A stretch of DNA of 64,000 bases from Erinaceus europaeus (lineage: Eukaryota > Chordata > Mammalia > Eulipotyphla > Erinaceidae), in assembly GCF_950295315.1 (NCBI RefSeq), contig NC_080165.1, forward strand, positions 9,078,417 to 9,142,416. The letters run 5' to 3'. Every line of letters starts with the position of its first letter. The stretch's first letter is position 1. Of the stretch, positions 33,026-43,955 are shown in pieces. The position numbers and the translations under genes were made by a program. Under the pieces are notes generated by a model. The model did no database searches. It was not told the origin of the DNA and saw only the letters and a list, made by a program, of their open reading frames with translations.

Positions 33026-33499
33026 GGGGGGGAAGGTGAGAGAGGAGGGTAGAAGGAGAGAGAGACACCCAGAGGGAGAGGCTAGATCCATAGCCCCTCT
33101 TGGGTTTTGGCAGCAAAATCTTAGAATTGCAGTACACTGAAATTGAGGAAAGTGAAGCCCAGAATGAAGACAAAGGAAAGTTTAAATACAGCAGCCAAGG
33201 AAAAGGTGGGAAACTCCATTTGGGGTCAAGAGTCCATCTGGGGGGAGCTAGGAAGCCACGCTGGGGGGACCACTGTTGGTCTTTACGTAGGGTCCTGTTA
33301 CTTTGTCTGGCATGGGCATGGTCATGGCATGGGTCATAAGATTCATGATCCATTTCTGGTTGGAGATGTCTGGTGCAGGCAGGGGTAAATCTTCCCGTGC
33401 GGTGAGTGGTCTATTTATTCTCAGCATGGTCCTTCCCATCTGTTTCAACAAGATAAGTTCTTCCCATGAGCATAGGGGAGTCAGGGCTCAGCATATATC
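33026..33499. other. Intron 3 sequence without recognisable element
   Basis: Nothing assignable is seen. Overlapping short frames on both strands have no recognisable protein. Confidence 0.5.
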
Positions 33500-34476
33500 C
33501 TTCATAAACTATACAAGAAAACCCAGGAACCCAGTAAATGAGAGAAGATATTTGTATATCACATATCAGACAAGTGACTGATATCAAACGTCTATTCGGA
33601 ACTGGTCCAGATCTACAAAGGAAGCAAAAATAACCAAATAAAAAAGTGGGCCCAAAACTAGATAGTTTTCTAAAGAAGTGATTACACATGGCCCATAGAC
33701 ACATGAAGAAATGCTCTACTTTGCTCAGCACTAAGGAAAGGCAAATTAAAATGACGCTAAGATACCATTTCCCACCTGAGAAAATGGCTTACATCAACAA
33801 ACCAGGAAATGGCAGGTGTTGAGGGTTGTGGAGAAGCGAGAACTCTGCTTCCTTGCTGGTGGGAATGCCAACTGATACAAACCCTTTGCAAGACTGTATG
33901 GACAGTACTTAACCAAATAAAAATGGAGTTAGCTTGTGATCCCAGCAATACCGCTCTTAGGCATTTATCCACTGACTGTTGAAACACTAATTAGAAGGGA
34001 CGTACCTGCACACCTATGTTAATAGCTGTATTATTCACAATAACCAAATAACCAAAGAGGGAAACCAGCCTCAATATCCATCAACAGATGACTGGCTAAA
34101 GAAGTTAGGGCATATATATCCCATGGAATACTATTCTGCAATCAAAAAGATGATATTGTGTCCTTTGGGATGAAATGGGTGGAACTGGAGGTGATTATGC
34201 TTAGAGAAGTAAGTGAAGAGAATAAGGCAACTCCCAGATGGTTTCACTCATCCTTGGTATCAAGAGATCTGATTTGCTTGAACTCGCCAAGAAAAAAAAA
34301 AATCCAAACAAAAGAGAATCAGATAAACTGTAAGACCTGTGAGAACTATGATGATTCTCTTTTCGAGGTAGGAGGGTGGGGGGTACAGAACGTTGGTGGT
34401 GAGTCTGGTGTGAAACTATACATTGTAATCTTTCAGTCTCGTAACATATTACTAATGGTCAAATAAAGTAAAAGGA
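33500..34476 (+). mobile_element. Old L1 LINE, ORF2 end and 3' UTR
   Basis: CACATATCAGACAAGTGACT, GGCAAATTAAAATGACGCTA, AGATACCATTTCCCACCTGA, CTTGCTGGTGGGAATGCC, TATTCACAATAACCAAATAA and TGGAATACTATTCTGCAATC follow L1 order. Stops and indels break any ORF2 frame. The element ends near GGTCAAATAAAGTAAAAGG. Confidence 0.9.
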
Positions 34477-34744
34477 GAAACACACACTGAAGCCTCTTCC
34501 TCCATTGCCAAGATGGTGGCACCCTAGCCAGTGAACGTCTCCTGCAGCCTGTGAGACCGAATGCTTGCAAAGTTAAGCTCGCTGGGGACTTGCATGTGGT
34601 GCAGCAGCGCAATTATTAGTAGATACGTACTCCCCTGTGCTCCATTTGTGCCTGAGACTCTAACCCTCACCATTCTCCGTTCGGGTCTCGCCAGCAGCCC
34701 CAGCAGCCTTCCAGCCCTCCCTCTCCTCTCCCACAGCAACACCG
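34477..34744. other. Intron 3 sequence without recognisable element
   Basis: This short pyrimidine-rich stretch precedes the TTCC array. Confidence 0.55.
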
Positions 34745-34828
34745 TTCCTTCTTTCCTTCCTTCCTTCCTTCCTTCCTTCCTTCCTTCCTTCCTTCCTTCC
34801 TTCCTTCCTTCCTTCCTTCCTTCCTTCC
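34745..34828. repeat. (TTCC)n microsatellite
   Basis: There are about 20 nearly perfect TTCC units. The serine/phenylalanine-rich frames across it are artefacts. Confidence 0.96.
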
Positions 34829-35470
34829 CACCTGCTATTCCCCAGGCTTGTCATCTCCCATCCTCTAGATGTCTTCATAGATCACTCTCTTCTCTCCTCG
34901 GCCTCTTCATTAAAACGTTCAACCTCAGAGTGCCTTTCTTTCCGATAGGGGGTTAAAGACCCCATATCTAGCATTACAACCCTGCCCTCCCTTAGTCTCT
35001 TTGTTGGCTTCATCTTTCTCCTCAGCACTGCTCACGAACCAGTGAGTTACTATTTTCAGGGAACGCAAGATCCCAGTGCTGATGAGGCAGTTTCCTGTGT
35101 GCAGTGACAGTAGACACAGCATTGTTGGCATCCTAAAATATGGGCTACTGCAGAACACATGTGGGCTTGTTGCTGCCAAGCCATACTCAGGACGACTTAT
35201 CTCTGCATGTGGATGCTTGGAGTGGGGAGAGCCAGGGACTCTACCTCCTTTGAGCTCTGCTGATGAATCTCCCTCAGTGAGAAAGGGGAACTGACAGAGG
35301 AAGAATTTTTTTTTTTTTTTTTTAAAGCAAGAACTGAGTTCCTATGTCAGGAAGTTCACACCACAGTTTGTCTCTTCATATTATTATAGAGACCGGGGTT
35401 CAGGCAAGGACACGGTCTAAAGGGCGTGTGCTTCTCAGTGGCTCAACTTACTAATGAGATGATGATAAAG
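34829..35470. other. Intron 3 sequence without recognisable element
   Basis: Nothing is recognised apart from a poly(T) run at 35306-35323. Confidence 0.55.
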
Positions 35471-35478
35471 GGTGTGTG

Positions 35479-35530
<52 letters not shown>
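35471..35530. repeat. (GT)n microsatellite
   Basis: There are about 30 GT units with one TT interruption. A second short GT run lies at 35598-35618. Confidence 0.96.
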
Positions 35531-35533
<3 letters not shown>

Positions 35534-35689
35534 AGGGTAGTTTGAGGCAAGAGAAAAGGACAAAAAGGCTCTGTCTATAATTCATGAGAATATGCGTATT
35601 GTGTGTGTGTGTGTGTGTTTATCTTATTTTAGACTATGGATGATTTAGTAGGTGTGAAGCTTGGGCAAAAAAAAAAGTCCCTAAAAGTA

Positions 35690-36218
35690 ATCTCTGAGAC
35701 ATGACCAGAATTTTGAACATTGATTCCCAGAATGCTGGTACCAGAGATGACCTCACTGATAGCCCTGCCCCCCTAGGGAGAGATAGCAACAAGCTGAGGG
35801 TATGGATCCACCTGCCAACATCCATGTCCAGCAGAAAAACAATTGCAGAAACCAGAACTCCCACCTCGTGCACCCCATAGAGAACTTCGGTCTATAGTCC
35901 CAGTGGGGGAGAAATAATAAGGGAAGATGACCAGAGGGCTCTGAACTCCCGACTCCATCGGGACCTGGAGAGAGAAGGAAAAGGGAGGGACATTCGGATG
36001 TGGTAATAGGTGTATGTGTGACTTAGAAAGAAAGAAAAGATGGGACCATAAGGGGAAGAAAAGGCAAGTATATACAAACATTGACAGATAGTTGTAGAAA
36101 TAATAGTTAACCCATATCTACAACCTTAAGTGAACTTCTGTAGCTTACAATGGAAGGATTGGGGATCCAGTACTCAGGTGGTGGGAACTGTTCAGAGTTG
36201 TACCTATTATCTTCGAAT
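35690..36218 (+). mobile_element. Family X repeat, older variant
   Basis: GGTATGGATCCACCTGCCAA, GTCCAGCAGAAAAACAATTG, GGTGGTGGGAACTGTTCAG and an A/T-rich end match the older variant read in sense. It meets an antisense copy tail to tail at about 36218. Confidence 0.8.
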
Positions 36219-36221
36219 TTT

Positions 36222-36630
36222 TTAAAAATTTTATTTATAAAAAGGAAGCACTAACAAAACCATAGCATAAGAGGGGTACAACTCGGGGGCCGAGTTCCAG
36301 TGCACAAGGACCCAGGTTTGAGTCCCTGGTCCCTACCTGCAGGGTGAAAGCTTCATGAGTGGTGAAGTAGGGTTGCAGGTGTCTCTCTTTCTCTCTATGC
36401 CCCCCCTTCCCTCTTGATTTCTGCCAGTCTCTTCCAATAAATAAAGATAATAAAAAAAGAGGGCTACAACTCCAGACAATCCCCACCACCAGAACTCCGT
36501 ATCCCATCCCCTCCCCTGATAGCTTTCCTATTCTTGATCCCTCTGGGAGTATGGACCCAGGGTCATTGTGGGGTGCAGAAGGTGGAAGGTCTGGCTTCTG
36601 CCATTGCTTCCCCGCTGAACATGGGCGTTG
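36222..36630 (-). mobile_element. Family X repeat, interrupted by a SINE
   Basis: A TTTTATTTATAAAAAGGAAG tail, then after the SINE CCCACCACCAGAACTCCGTA through CGCTGAACATGGGCGTTG. The copy stops at 36630. Confidence 0.86.
36284..36460 (+). mobile_element. SINE type B, head shortened, in family X
   Basis: The body and AATAAATAAAGATAATAA tail are present. The flanks AGAGGGGTACAACTC and AGAGGGCTACAACTC are the target duplication. Confidence 0.9.
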
Positions 36631-36865
36631 AGTATCTTGTAATTTTGTAAGTTGATACTAAGTCACTAATAGAGTTAAGTAAGAAGAAGAAGAATGCTAG
36701 TGCCAGGCTTACGCTGTCCTTCCGTTTGCAAGACTGGTATCATAGCATGTGCCTAGTGAGAGCACACCTTGTGTGGGTGGGAGTGGGCATCAGGGTAGCT
36801 GAGCCTATGTCCTGTTTTCTCTCCATGTGTCTCAGGATGCTGCTGTGTATCTGAAACCAGCATGG

Positions 36866-37112
36866 CCAGTTCGAGCCCCGGCTCCCCACCTGCTGGTGGG
36901 TTTGCTTCACAAGCAGTAAAGCAGGTCTGCAGGTGTCTTTCTCTCTCTCTTTCTCTCTCTCCTTCTCTGTTTTCCCCTTCCCCTCTCAATTTATTTCTGT
37001 CCTATCCAAAAACAAACAAACAACAAAAGTCAAGAAAATGGCCACCAGGATCAGTGGTTTCATAGTGCAGGCACTGAGCCCCAGACATAACCCTGGCGGC
37101 AAAAATAAAAAG
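36866..37112 (+). mobile_element. SINE type A, long form, 5'-truncated
   Basis: The copy starts at the B-box CAGTTCGAGCCC and ends CCCTGGCGGC plus A tail. CCAGCATGGC on both sides (36858, 37121) is the target duplication, so the truncation happened at insertion. Confidence 0.88.
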
Positions 37113-37835
37113 AAGAAAGAAGCCAGCATGGCTTCTGTCCTGGGAGACGTCTGTCCTGGGAGGAGGTTGTGTCTTAATCGTCCTCATGGGGACTTTCTCA
37201 TTATTGTTTTCCTTTATGGTTCTCTTTCTAAAAGAATAACGAGAAGTGATGTGATATTTAACAAGTGTAGGGAATGCAGTCAGAATGCTTAACTAAATCT
37301 TTCAGATGCTGAGGATTTGCTACTGTGAAAAGTTTAAAAACATGTTCCCCTCTTTGAATAATCCTCTTGCTTGCATAGCAGGACACCCAGAGTTGTTGTT
37401 GTTGTTATTGTAGTTGTGGTTATTATTATTTCCCTAACATGGACACTGTGAGGGATCCTAGAGATTGCCATCTGACCCAGGTCAGTGCACTTGCAAATTA
37501 TGGGATTGAAATCATATCTTGTGGTTGTAAAGTTCATCATTTTTCGGCTACCTGAACATTAAAATTCACAAACCTTTTTCCCTGGAGAGCTTCTCAGACT
37601 CCATTTCTGGCAAGTATAACCCTTTCATTATAGAGCTTGACTCCTTCAGTGATGTCTTTATAAACTTGCCTTCCAGAGCTCCAGTGCCTGACATCCTAGG
37701 AAAGTGACGCTAAGCCTTACACCCCAGTTTGTCAGCTCTTGAGTGGGTTGAGGGCTGAGTTGCAACAAAGGCCTTATGCTATTCTTAATGAACAAAATAC
37801 TTCCTACTGTCATTACTTAAAATTATTATATTTTT
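37113..37835. other. Intron 3 sequence without recognisable element
   Basis: Nothing is recognised except a short TTG/TTA run at 37394-37430. Confidence 0.55.
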
Positions 37836-37837
37836 AA

Positions 37838-38041
37838 ATTTTTTATAATCTTTATTTATTGGATAGAAACAGCCAGAAATAGAGAAGGAAGGGGGTGATA
37901 GAGAGGGAAAGAGACAGACACCTGCAGCCCTGCCTCACCACTCGTGAAGCTTTCCCCTTGCAGGTGGGAACTGGGGGCACGAACCTGGGTCCTTTCGCAC
38001 TGTGACGTGTGCTTCACCAGGTGCGCCACCACTCGGCGCCT
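37838..38041 (-). mobile_element. SINE type B with target duplication
   Basis: TAAAATTATTAT flanks both sides. The (TTTA) tail at the left and the head end CCACCACTCGGCGCC at the right are visible. Confidence 0.91.
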
Positions 38042-38186
38042 AAAATTATTATTTTAAGTAAGCATTATTATTCTTGTAAACCTTTATTTTATTTTGATTA
38101 CTATTTGGTGGAACCTGACTTTCATGCATAAATGGTCTCACTCCTCCAGGTTGCTTATTCATTCAGAGAAAGAGGAAGGAAAATAG

Positions 38187-38191
38187 AGATA

Positions 38192-38235
<44 letters not shown>

Positions 38236-38238
38236 GAG
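38187..38238. repeat. (GA)n microsatellite
   Basis: This is a GA run with two GG interruptions. Confidence 0.95.
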
Positions 38239-38391
38239 GAATAACAAAGCCAGTGTCATAGAATCTCCCATGTGGAGGCCAGGACAAACTTGGACTGGAA
38301 GAGTTATTTCTTCAGCCCTGTTTTACCCTGCTCCTCCCTTCTTAAGGTACTGTTACTTTATTTTCATTTAATTATTATTATTATTATTACT

Positions 38392-38514
38392 ATTTTCTAC
38401 TAGAAAACTGCTCAGTTCTGGTTTATGGTGGTACTGATGTAGGGAACTGACCCCAGGACCTGAGAGTCTCAGGCATGAGAGTCTTTTTGCATTTTTATTA
38501 TGCCATCTGACATC
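38392..38514 (-). mobile_element. SINE type D
   Basis: AAACTGCTCAGTTCTGGTTT, TCTCAGGCATGAGAGTCTTT and ATTATGCCATCTGACA follow the family order. Confidence 0.77.
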
Positions 38515-38655
38515 CGTTTAAAGAAAACAAACTTATAACTCCCAAAGAAAACCTTCTCAGCTCCTGCGAACTAGTGGAGTGGCCTTGAACCAGTCACACA
38601 GATCTTCCTACAGGAGAAACTTCACCAAGGAAATAAAACACATTAAAAAAACACA

Positions 38656-38838
38656 ACGCTGTGTGGTAGCACACCTGGCTGAGTGTACACATTATCATGC
38701 ACAAGGATCTGTGTTCGAGCTCCCAATCCTTCCTCACCTGTAGGATGAGTGGTATAGCTGGGTTGCAAGAATCTTCTTTCTTTCTCCTCTCTGTCTCTTC
38801 TTCTCAATTTCTCTCTTTCCTAGTAAATAAATATGAAA
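38656..38838 (+). mobile_element. SINE type B, diverged
   Basis: TGGTAGCACACCTGGCTGAG, the B-box-like TGTTCGAGCTCCC and a pyrimidine body ending TAGTAAATAAATATG are visible. Confidence 0.8.
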
Positions 38839-38852
38839 ATTATATGTAAGTC

Positions 38853-38856
<4 letters not shown>

Positions 38857-38894
<38 letters not shown>
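38857..38894. repeat. (TA)n microsatellite
   Basis: There are about 18 TA units just downstream of a SINE tail. Confidence 0.95.
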
Positions 38895-38897
<3 letters not shown>

Positions 38898-39225
38898 TTA
38901 TATAATTTCATGTCACATATCGGTTAGATTGATATATCAATCTGTTAAGTATGATTTAAAAAGAAAGCATAAAATAAACATCAAGTAAAGTAATAAAATA
39001 CAAAGGCCAATTTCCCTGCCACCCAGCTCAGTCAGTGGGACCTTGAGATTCCGTCTATGAACTTCCTCCACTATAACAGCGATATTTCTCTCTGTTCCAT
39101 GTATCTGCTTTGACTTCATTATCCACTGCTTTTCTTTATTGGTGGTATTGCTTAGTATTTAGTATGTCTCACTTTTTTAATTTTTATTTTCAAAGTCTGA
39201 TCACATTTTGGTGTTCACGGGTACT

Positions 39226-39382
39226 TTTTTTTTTTTTTTTTTAAGATTTTATTTATTTATTCATGAGAAAGATAGAAGGAGAGAGAGAACCAGACATCAC
39301 TTTGGTACATGTGCTGCCGGGGAATGAACTTCAGGACCTCATGCTTGAGAGCCCAGTGCTTTATCCATGGCACCACCTCCAT
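39226..39382 (-). mobile_element. SINE type C
   Basis: A poly(T)/AAGATTTTATTTATTTATTC tail, GGTACATGTGCTGCCGGGG, CTCATGCTTGAGAGCCCAG and CATGGCACCACCTCC mark a complete antisense copy. Confidence 0.88.
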
Positions 39383-39675
39383 GGGTACTTTCTTTTCTTG
39401 ATGATAAGCTCTGTGAAGATTTCAGTTCATCCAATACCAAGGTGTAGCGGGCACTCAAGAAATACTCTTGAAATACCCCCCCCCCCTTTTCCACATTTGG
39501 TGGTGGTGATGGAGTAGGATAGGGTACAGTGAACTCAAAGACAGCTTTTGAATACTCCCCCCGATCCTGATGGAGTTTCATAATCATGTATTATGCTTAG
39601 GGACTGCTTTCTCCAGAAGTGGTTCTTCCTGCCACTGTTAGATAGCTACATTTATTATGTATTTTGCCTTTAGCA

Positions 39676-39932
39676 TTTTTACGGGGGCTCAGTGTCTGCT
39701 CTGTGACTCCAGCACTCTTGCTGGTCCTCACCCCACCCCGCCCCCATTTCTTTCCTTTACTGATAAAGACAGAGAGAAGGAAAGAGGGAGGAAAGAAAAG
39801 ATAGACCCACAGAACTGTCTCACCACTCATGGAGCCTCCTCCAACCCTGCAGGTGGGTCCCGAGGACTAGAACCCAAGTCCTTGCACATGGTGACGTGTG
39901 TGCATCACTGACTGTGCCATTCACAGGCACCT
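39676..39932 (-). mobile_element. SINE type A/B-like, diverged long form
   Basis: GGGGCTCAGTGTCTGCTCTG (second domain), CCCTGCAGGTGGGTCCCGAG and CACTGACTGTGCCATTC are recognisable but degraded. Confidence 0.65.
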
Positions 39933-40020
39933 GCCATCTTGGATTCATCAACCCCCAAACGAGAGGCCCTTGTGAGTTAACTCCATGGCTTCATAATACA
40001 ACAGTAAGAATTGGGTTTTA

Positions 40021-41055
40021 GATTTAACTTTCTTCTTCTTCTAGCGTTTGCCCTTCTTCCGTAGCCAGTCAACAGCGTCAGGTTGAGCCTGATGTAAAGT
40101 TTCGAGACCTCCTTTGAATCTGGAGAGGTGGCAGTCATTGACTATGTGGATCATAGTCTGTCTGGAGCCGCAGGGGCAGTTCGGGTCGTCTCTGGCTCCC
40201 CAGCGATGGAACATAGCGGCGCACCGGCCATGGCCTGTTCGATAGCGATGGAGGAGGGCCCAATCATCATGTGCTAGGTCAAAGCCGGGTTGACGCTCGC
40301 AGGGGTCTGTGATGAGGTGTTTGTTCTTGACCTCAGCTGACTGCCAACTCTGTTTCCAAGAGACTGGAACAGAGAAGTTCAGTGTAGGCGTAGGGGACCA
40401 GATTGGATGACGAGACGTCAAGCGTTGGACAGGGTGGGCGAAGATATCCGCGTATATTGGCAGATCCGGTCGAGCGTAGACGCGGGAAATGAACTTAGAT
40501 GATGCCGCATCCCGACGAATATCTGGCGGGGCGATGTTGCTAAGAACTGGCAGCCATGGAACCGGGGTGGAACGGATGGTTCCAGAAATGATCCTCATGG
40601 AGGAATATAATTTGGAATCGACCAAGTGGACATGGGGGCTACGGAACCATACTGGGGCACAGTATTCTGCAGTGGAATAGCATAATGCCAGAGATGATGA
40701 TCGCAGTGTGGAAGTGGCCGCGCCCCATGAGGAGCTGGCCAGTCTTGCAATGATGTGATTCCTCGCGCCCACCTTTGCTGCAGTTTTTATGAGATGTTCA
40801 TGAAATGACAGCGTGCGATCGAGAGTAACGCCAAGATAGACTGGCTGGGCTTCATGCCGGATTCTCGTATCGCCAAGCTGCACATTAAGCTCATGCGAGG
40901 CCGAGGCATGGTGTAAATGGAAAACAGATGATACCGTTTTTGCAGTGCTAGGGATTAGTCGCCATTTTTTACAGTAATCAGATATCAGAGACATGTCTTT
41001 CGTGAGTGTTTCTCGAGGATGTCGAACTTTGATGCCTGAGTTGCTAGGAAACTTA
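40021..41055 (-). mobile_element. 5'-truncated non-LTR retrotransposon of a non-L1 clade
   Basis: The - strand carries an uninterrupted frame of 317 codons (40994 to the TAG at 40041-40043). It starts just after the position where the RT YxDD motif is expected (a LATQAS stretch lies upstream) and continues through YLGVTLDRTLSF, STAEYCAPVW, SSMRIISGTIRSTP and WLPVLSNIAPP. These are thumb-region blocks of invertebrate-type APE LINEs. A C-terminal zinc-knuckle follows, CPCG x6 H x4 C (residues about 273-288), and then the end HQAQPDAVDWL. The stop codon is followed at once by an AAGAAGAAGAA tail, so there is almost no 3' UTR. The coding trace continues upstream to about 41050 in another frame, which indicates one single-base frameshift near 41005; the rest of RT, the endonuclease and ORF1 are missing. 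It is unlike L1 or BovB. The clade (jockey/CR1-like) is not settled. Confidence 0.85.
40029..40040 (-). repeat. (AAG)n 3' tail of the LINE
   Basis: On the - strand, AAGAAGAAGAAAG directly follows the TAG stop. A trinucleotide tail instead of poly(A) fits a non-L1 clade. Confidence 0.75.
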
Positions 41056-41815
41056 TTGTGTCCTCTTTTTTGTATGTGGGTGTACTTTCCCCCCTTTATT
41101 TCGTGGCTAAAAAAAGGCTATATAAACACTGGGTTTTTGGGAAAAGGAGCTGTTGTTAAGCTTAAGCCTTTTAAGCTCTGTAATTAGACTACAAAGACTG
41201 TGTACTTGTATCAGAAATGTATTTCGTCTTAAGTTTGTGTGTGTGTGTTTGTGTGTGTGTGCACGCTCAGTGTATGGAGCATTTATAATAAGGGGGTACT
41301 TCCAAAAATAAGTCAGCTCTAGAAAATGTTAATCAGCTCACCCCCAGGGACCAAAGTGAGTCTCTCCATTGTGCAGATGAAGAAACAGACATGGCAGTTA
41401 GTGGTCTGCTGAGGGCTACTCTGTCATTGGCATTATGCATGAAGTTTTAGGCAGTGATCCCTGTACACGAGAGCTCAGTCATGTTTCCACATATGACACT
41501 GTGAACCCTCGTCAGATTGACCTAAATGAAGATTCAGTCTCACAAGTCTGGTTGTTTAGAAGAATCAATCACAATTAACTGGCATTCTTAACGTTACCTG
41601 TAAGGTTTTAAATAGGACTTTTTTTTTTTTTTAAGGAGCCAGTCTGTTGGAAATCATAAAGCTATCTGGTAAATATTGCAATGAAAACAGCAAAAGCAAC
41701 TGACTCAAGTGTGTCATGCTGCCAGGGAAACAGAGAAGTACAAGACTGTTGCAGTTCCTAGAGTCTGCCTTTACAGTTGACCCGAAAGCAGCCTTCTACT
41801 AGGAGAATGTTTTCT
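41056..41815. other. Intron 3 sequence without recognisable element
   Basis: Nothing is assigned apart from a GT run at 41235-41262 and a MIR-like patch near 41370-41400 (GCAGATGAAGAAACAGAC). Confidence 0.5.
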
Positions 41816-41882
41816 CCTCCTCCTCCACCTCCTCCTCCTCTCCCTCTTTCACCTTTCTCTTTCCCTCCCCCTTTCCTCCTTC
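41812..41882. repeat. Pyrimidine-rich (TCC)n-like tract
   Basis: Interrupted TCCTCC and CTTTCC units cover about 70 bases. Confidence 0.85.
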
Positions 41883-42111
41883 CTGATTGTTCACTTGTCA
41901 TGGGTTTGATCACTTGGGCTGATTTTTAGGAAAGGAGAAAGGGAAAGGAAGGGATGAAGGAAGGAAAAAAGGAAGGCAGGCAGACAGGCAGGCACCACAA
42001 CACTGAAATGTGGGATCTAGGCTGGAACCTGGCTTATGGCCATGACAAAACAAGCAAACACGTTACTCAAGGAGGGTATTTTACTCACCTAGAACTTATT
42101 ATTATATCTTA

Positions 42112-42228
42112 TTTTTTTAAAAAAAAAAAGATTTAATACTGATTTACAAAATTATAATGTAATAGGGATATAATTCTATATAATTCCCACTGCCAGAGTT
42201 CTGTGCCCCATCCCTGTCATTGTAATAT
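42112..42228 (-). mobile_element. Family X repeat, short older fragment
   Basis: TTAATACTGATTTACAAAAT, CCCACTGCCAGAGTTCTGTG and CATCCCTGTCATTG correspond to the extreme 3' end only. Confidence 0.7.
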
Positions 42229-42799
42229 GAAAGCTTGAAGACGTTCACTGAGCCAATACCTAACATAATATCTGAAAAGACAGTAGTGAGTGTTGTTCTG
42301 TCGTTCTGACTGTTGTCTTTCTTACAACTATGCAGTGAACTTAAGAAACTGAAAAGAGGTCAGAACATGGAATTATGTTATACAGTGCGCAAAGAATAAA
42401 GAGCATAGAATTAAAAGATGTTCTTTTTTATTTGGTCATCAGTGGGATTTCAGAGGCAAAGCGAGAGAGAAAGACGCTACAGAACTAAAGCCTCCCTTTG
42501 GGCTCAGACTCGGATTGTGTCCTTGATAAAACGAGCGCACTATCTCGTTGATCCTAAAGGAGTTATCCCATTGGAGCTGGTACATTGCCTGGTGATACAG
42601 CGTTCATTATTGTCAGAGTCTGAACACCTTTCACCTAGGTAGTTTTAATTCTTGGTTTTTTTTTCTTTTCTTTTTTCCTTAGATTTTATGAAATTGCAAG
42701 ATTTTTAATCTGAGTGGTTTTAATTTATTTGTTTCCAGGTGTTGATAGCAGTAACTAAAATATTACTTGTTTTACTTACTTTGATTTTGACTTTATTTT
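42229..42799. other. Intron 3 sequence without recognisable element
   Basis: I see no gene or repeat here. Confidence 0.5.
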
Positions 42800-42804
42800 A
42801 AAAT

Positions 42805-42958
42805 TCTAAATGGTTTGTTTATTTACTTATTTATTTTAATCAGAGCACTGCTTAGCTGCTCTGGTTTATGGAGGTGCAGGAGATTGAACCTGGGACCTTG
42901 GATCCTCAGACAAGAGAATCTCTTTGCGGAACTATTGTGTTATCTACCCCTGCCCTTA
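42805..42958 (-). mobile_element. SINE type D
   Basis: CAGAGCACTGCTTAGCTGCT, GATTGAACCTGGGACCTTGG and TTGTGTTATCTACCCC are visible. Confidence 0.82.
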
Positions 42959-42963
42959 ACATT

Positions 42964-43171
42964 TAATTAATTTATTTATTACAGGATAAAGACAGAGAGA
43001 AACTGAGAAGAGAGGAGGAAATAGGGAGAAATAGAGAGCAAGAAAGACACTTGCAGCCCTGCTTCGCCATCATGAACCTTTGCTCCTGTAGTTGGGGACC
43101 AGGGGCTTGAACCTGTGTCATTGCATACTGTACTGCGTGCGCTTAACCAGATGCACCACCGCCTGGCCTCT
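42964..43171 (-). mobile_element. SINE type B
   Basis: The copy directly follows the type D SINE. The AATTTATTTATTACAGGATA tail and the head end CACCACCGCCTGGCCTC are visible. Confidence 0.86.
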
Positions 43172-43730
43172 TGAGTTAACTCTTTTTTGGGGAGGGAGGA
43201 CTTGTTAATACTGCCAAGATAGCTCCTTCTTCTGGATTCAGGAAAGTGCCTAACTAGACCGCCAGAGTGGACACCTGTGGCTGGCTGATGAAGTGGATTC
43301 CTTTGAAGCAGGGAAGGTGTGCTTGTTCCTTGAAACCAGTTAGACGTGAGCTCAGACTGGCAGCGCCTGAGCTTACACAGGCTTCTGTGCTAAATAGGAA
43401 TAGAAATGGGCCGGAGGTCAGATCAATGGAGTTAACCATTAATGGTATTTACATACTTTCCTCATGTTGGGGGTTACTCTTTGCCCTAACCCAGCTTGCT
43501 AGTGACACCATCTTCCCCTACAATATTTTTAGTCCACCGTGCATATTAGTGATCAGGCTCCAGCAAAAGTACTGACTGAAGTCATATTCCCCTCCACCCC
43601 CCAGAACATACCTAAAATAGACTTCCTAGCCCCTTCCTACGTGCATACCACTTATTTTACCTGCTCTTTTCCTACCTTTGGGTTCCTGTGATTAAACACT
43701 TTGTCCTGCTTTATATCTTACAACCTTTGA
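43172..43730. other. Intron 3 sequence without recognisable element
   Basis: Nothing assignable is seen. Confidence 0.5.
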
Positions 43731-43734
43731 TTCT

Positions 43735-43955
43735 ATCCAGACTCCCTGGCCATAGGACACCACCAACATGTCCTGGAGCTCTGCTTCCCCAGAGCCCTTC
43801 CCCACTAGGGAAAGAAACAGGCTGGGAGTATGGATCCACCTGCCAACGTTCATGTTCAGCCGGGAAGCAATTACAGAAGCCAGACCTTCCACCTTCTGCC
43901 TCCCACAGTGACCCTGGGTCCATGCTCCCAGAGGGATAAAGAATAGGAAAGCTGG
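43735..43955 (+). mobile_element. Family X repeat, 5' part (split by a SINE)
   Basis: ATGTCCTGGAGCTCTGCTTC, CAGCCGGGAAGCAATTACAG and CCATGCTCCCAGAGGGATAA are visible. The element resumes at 44247. Confidence 0.9.

Noticed and set aside
32679..33353. Frames of up to 226 codons rich in G/K/R or F/P/S/L
   Set aside because: They run through the AAGGG/AAAGG array and the SINE. Periodic composition and frames on both strands show a repeat artefact.
40021..41055. The LINE as BovB/RTE or L1
   Set aside because: The C-terminal zinc-knuckle block, the thumb-region motifs and the AAG tail do not fit L1 (poly(A), different C-terminus) or RTE-type ends.
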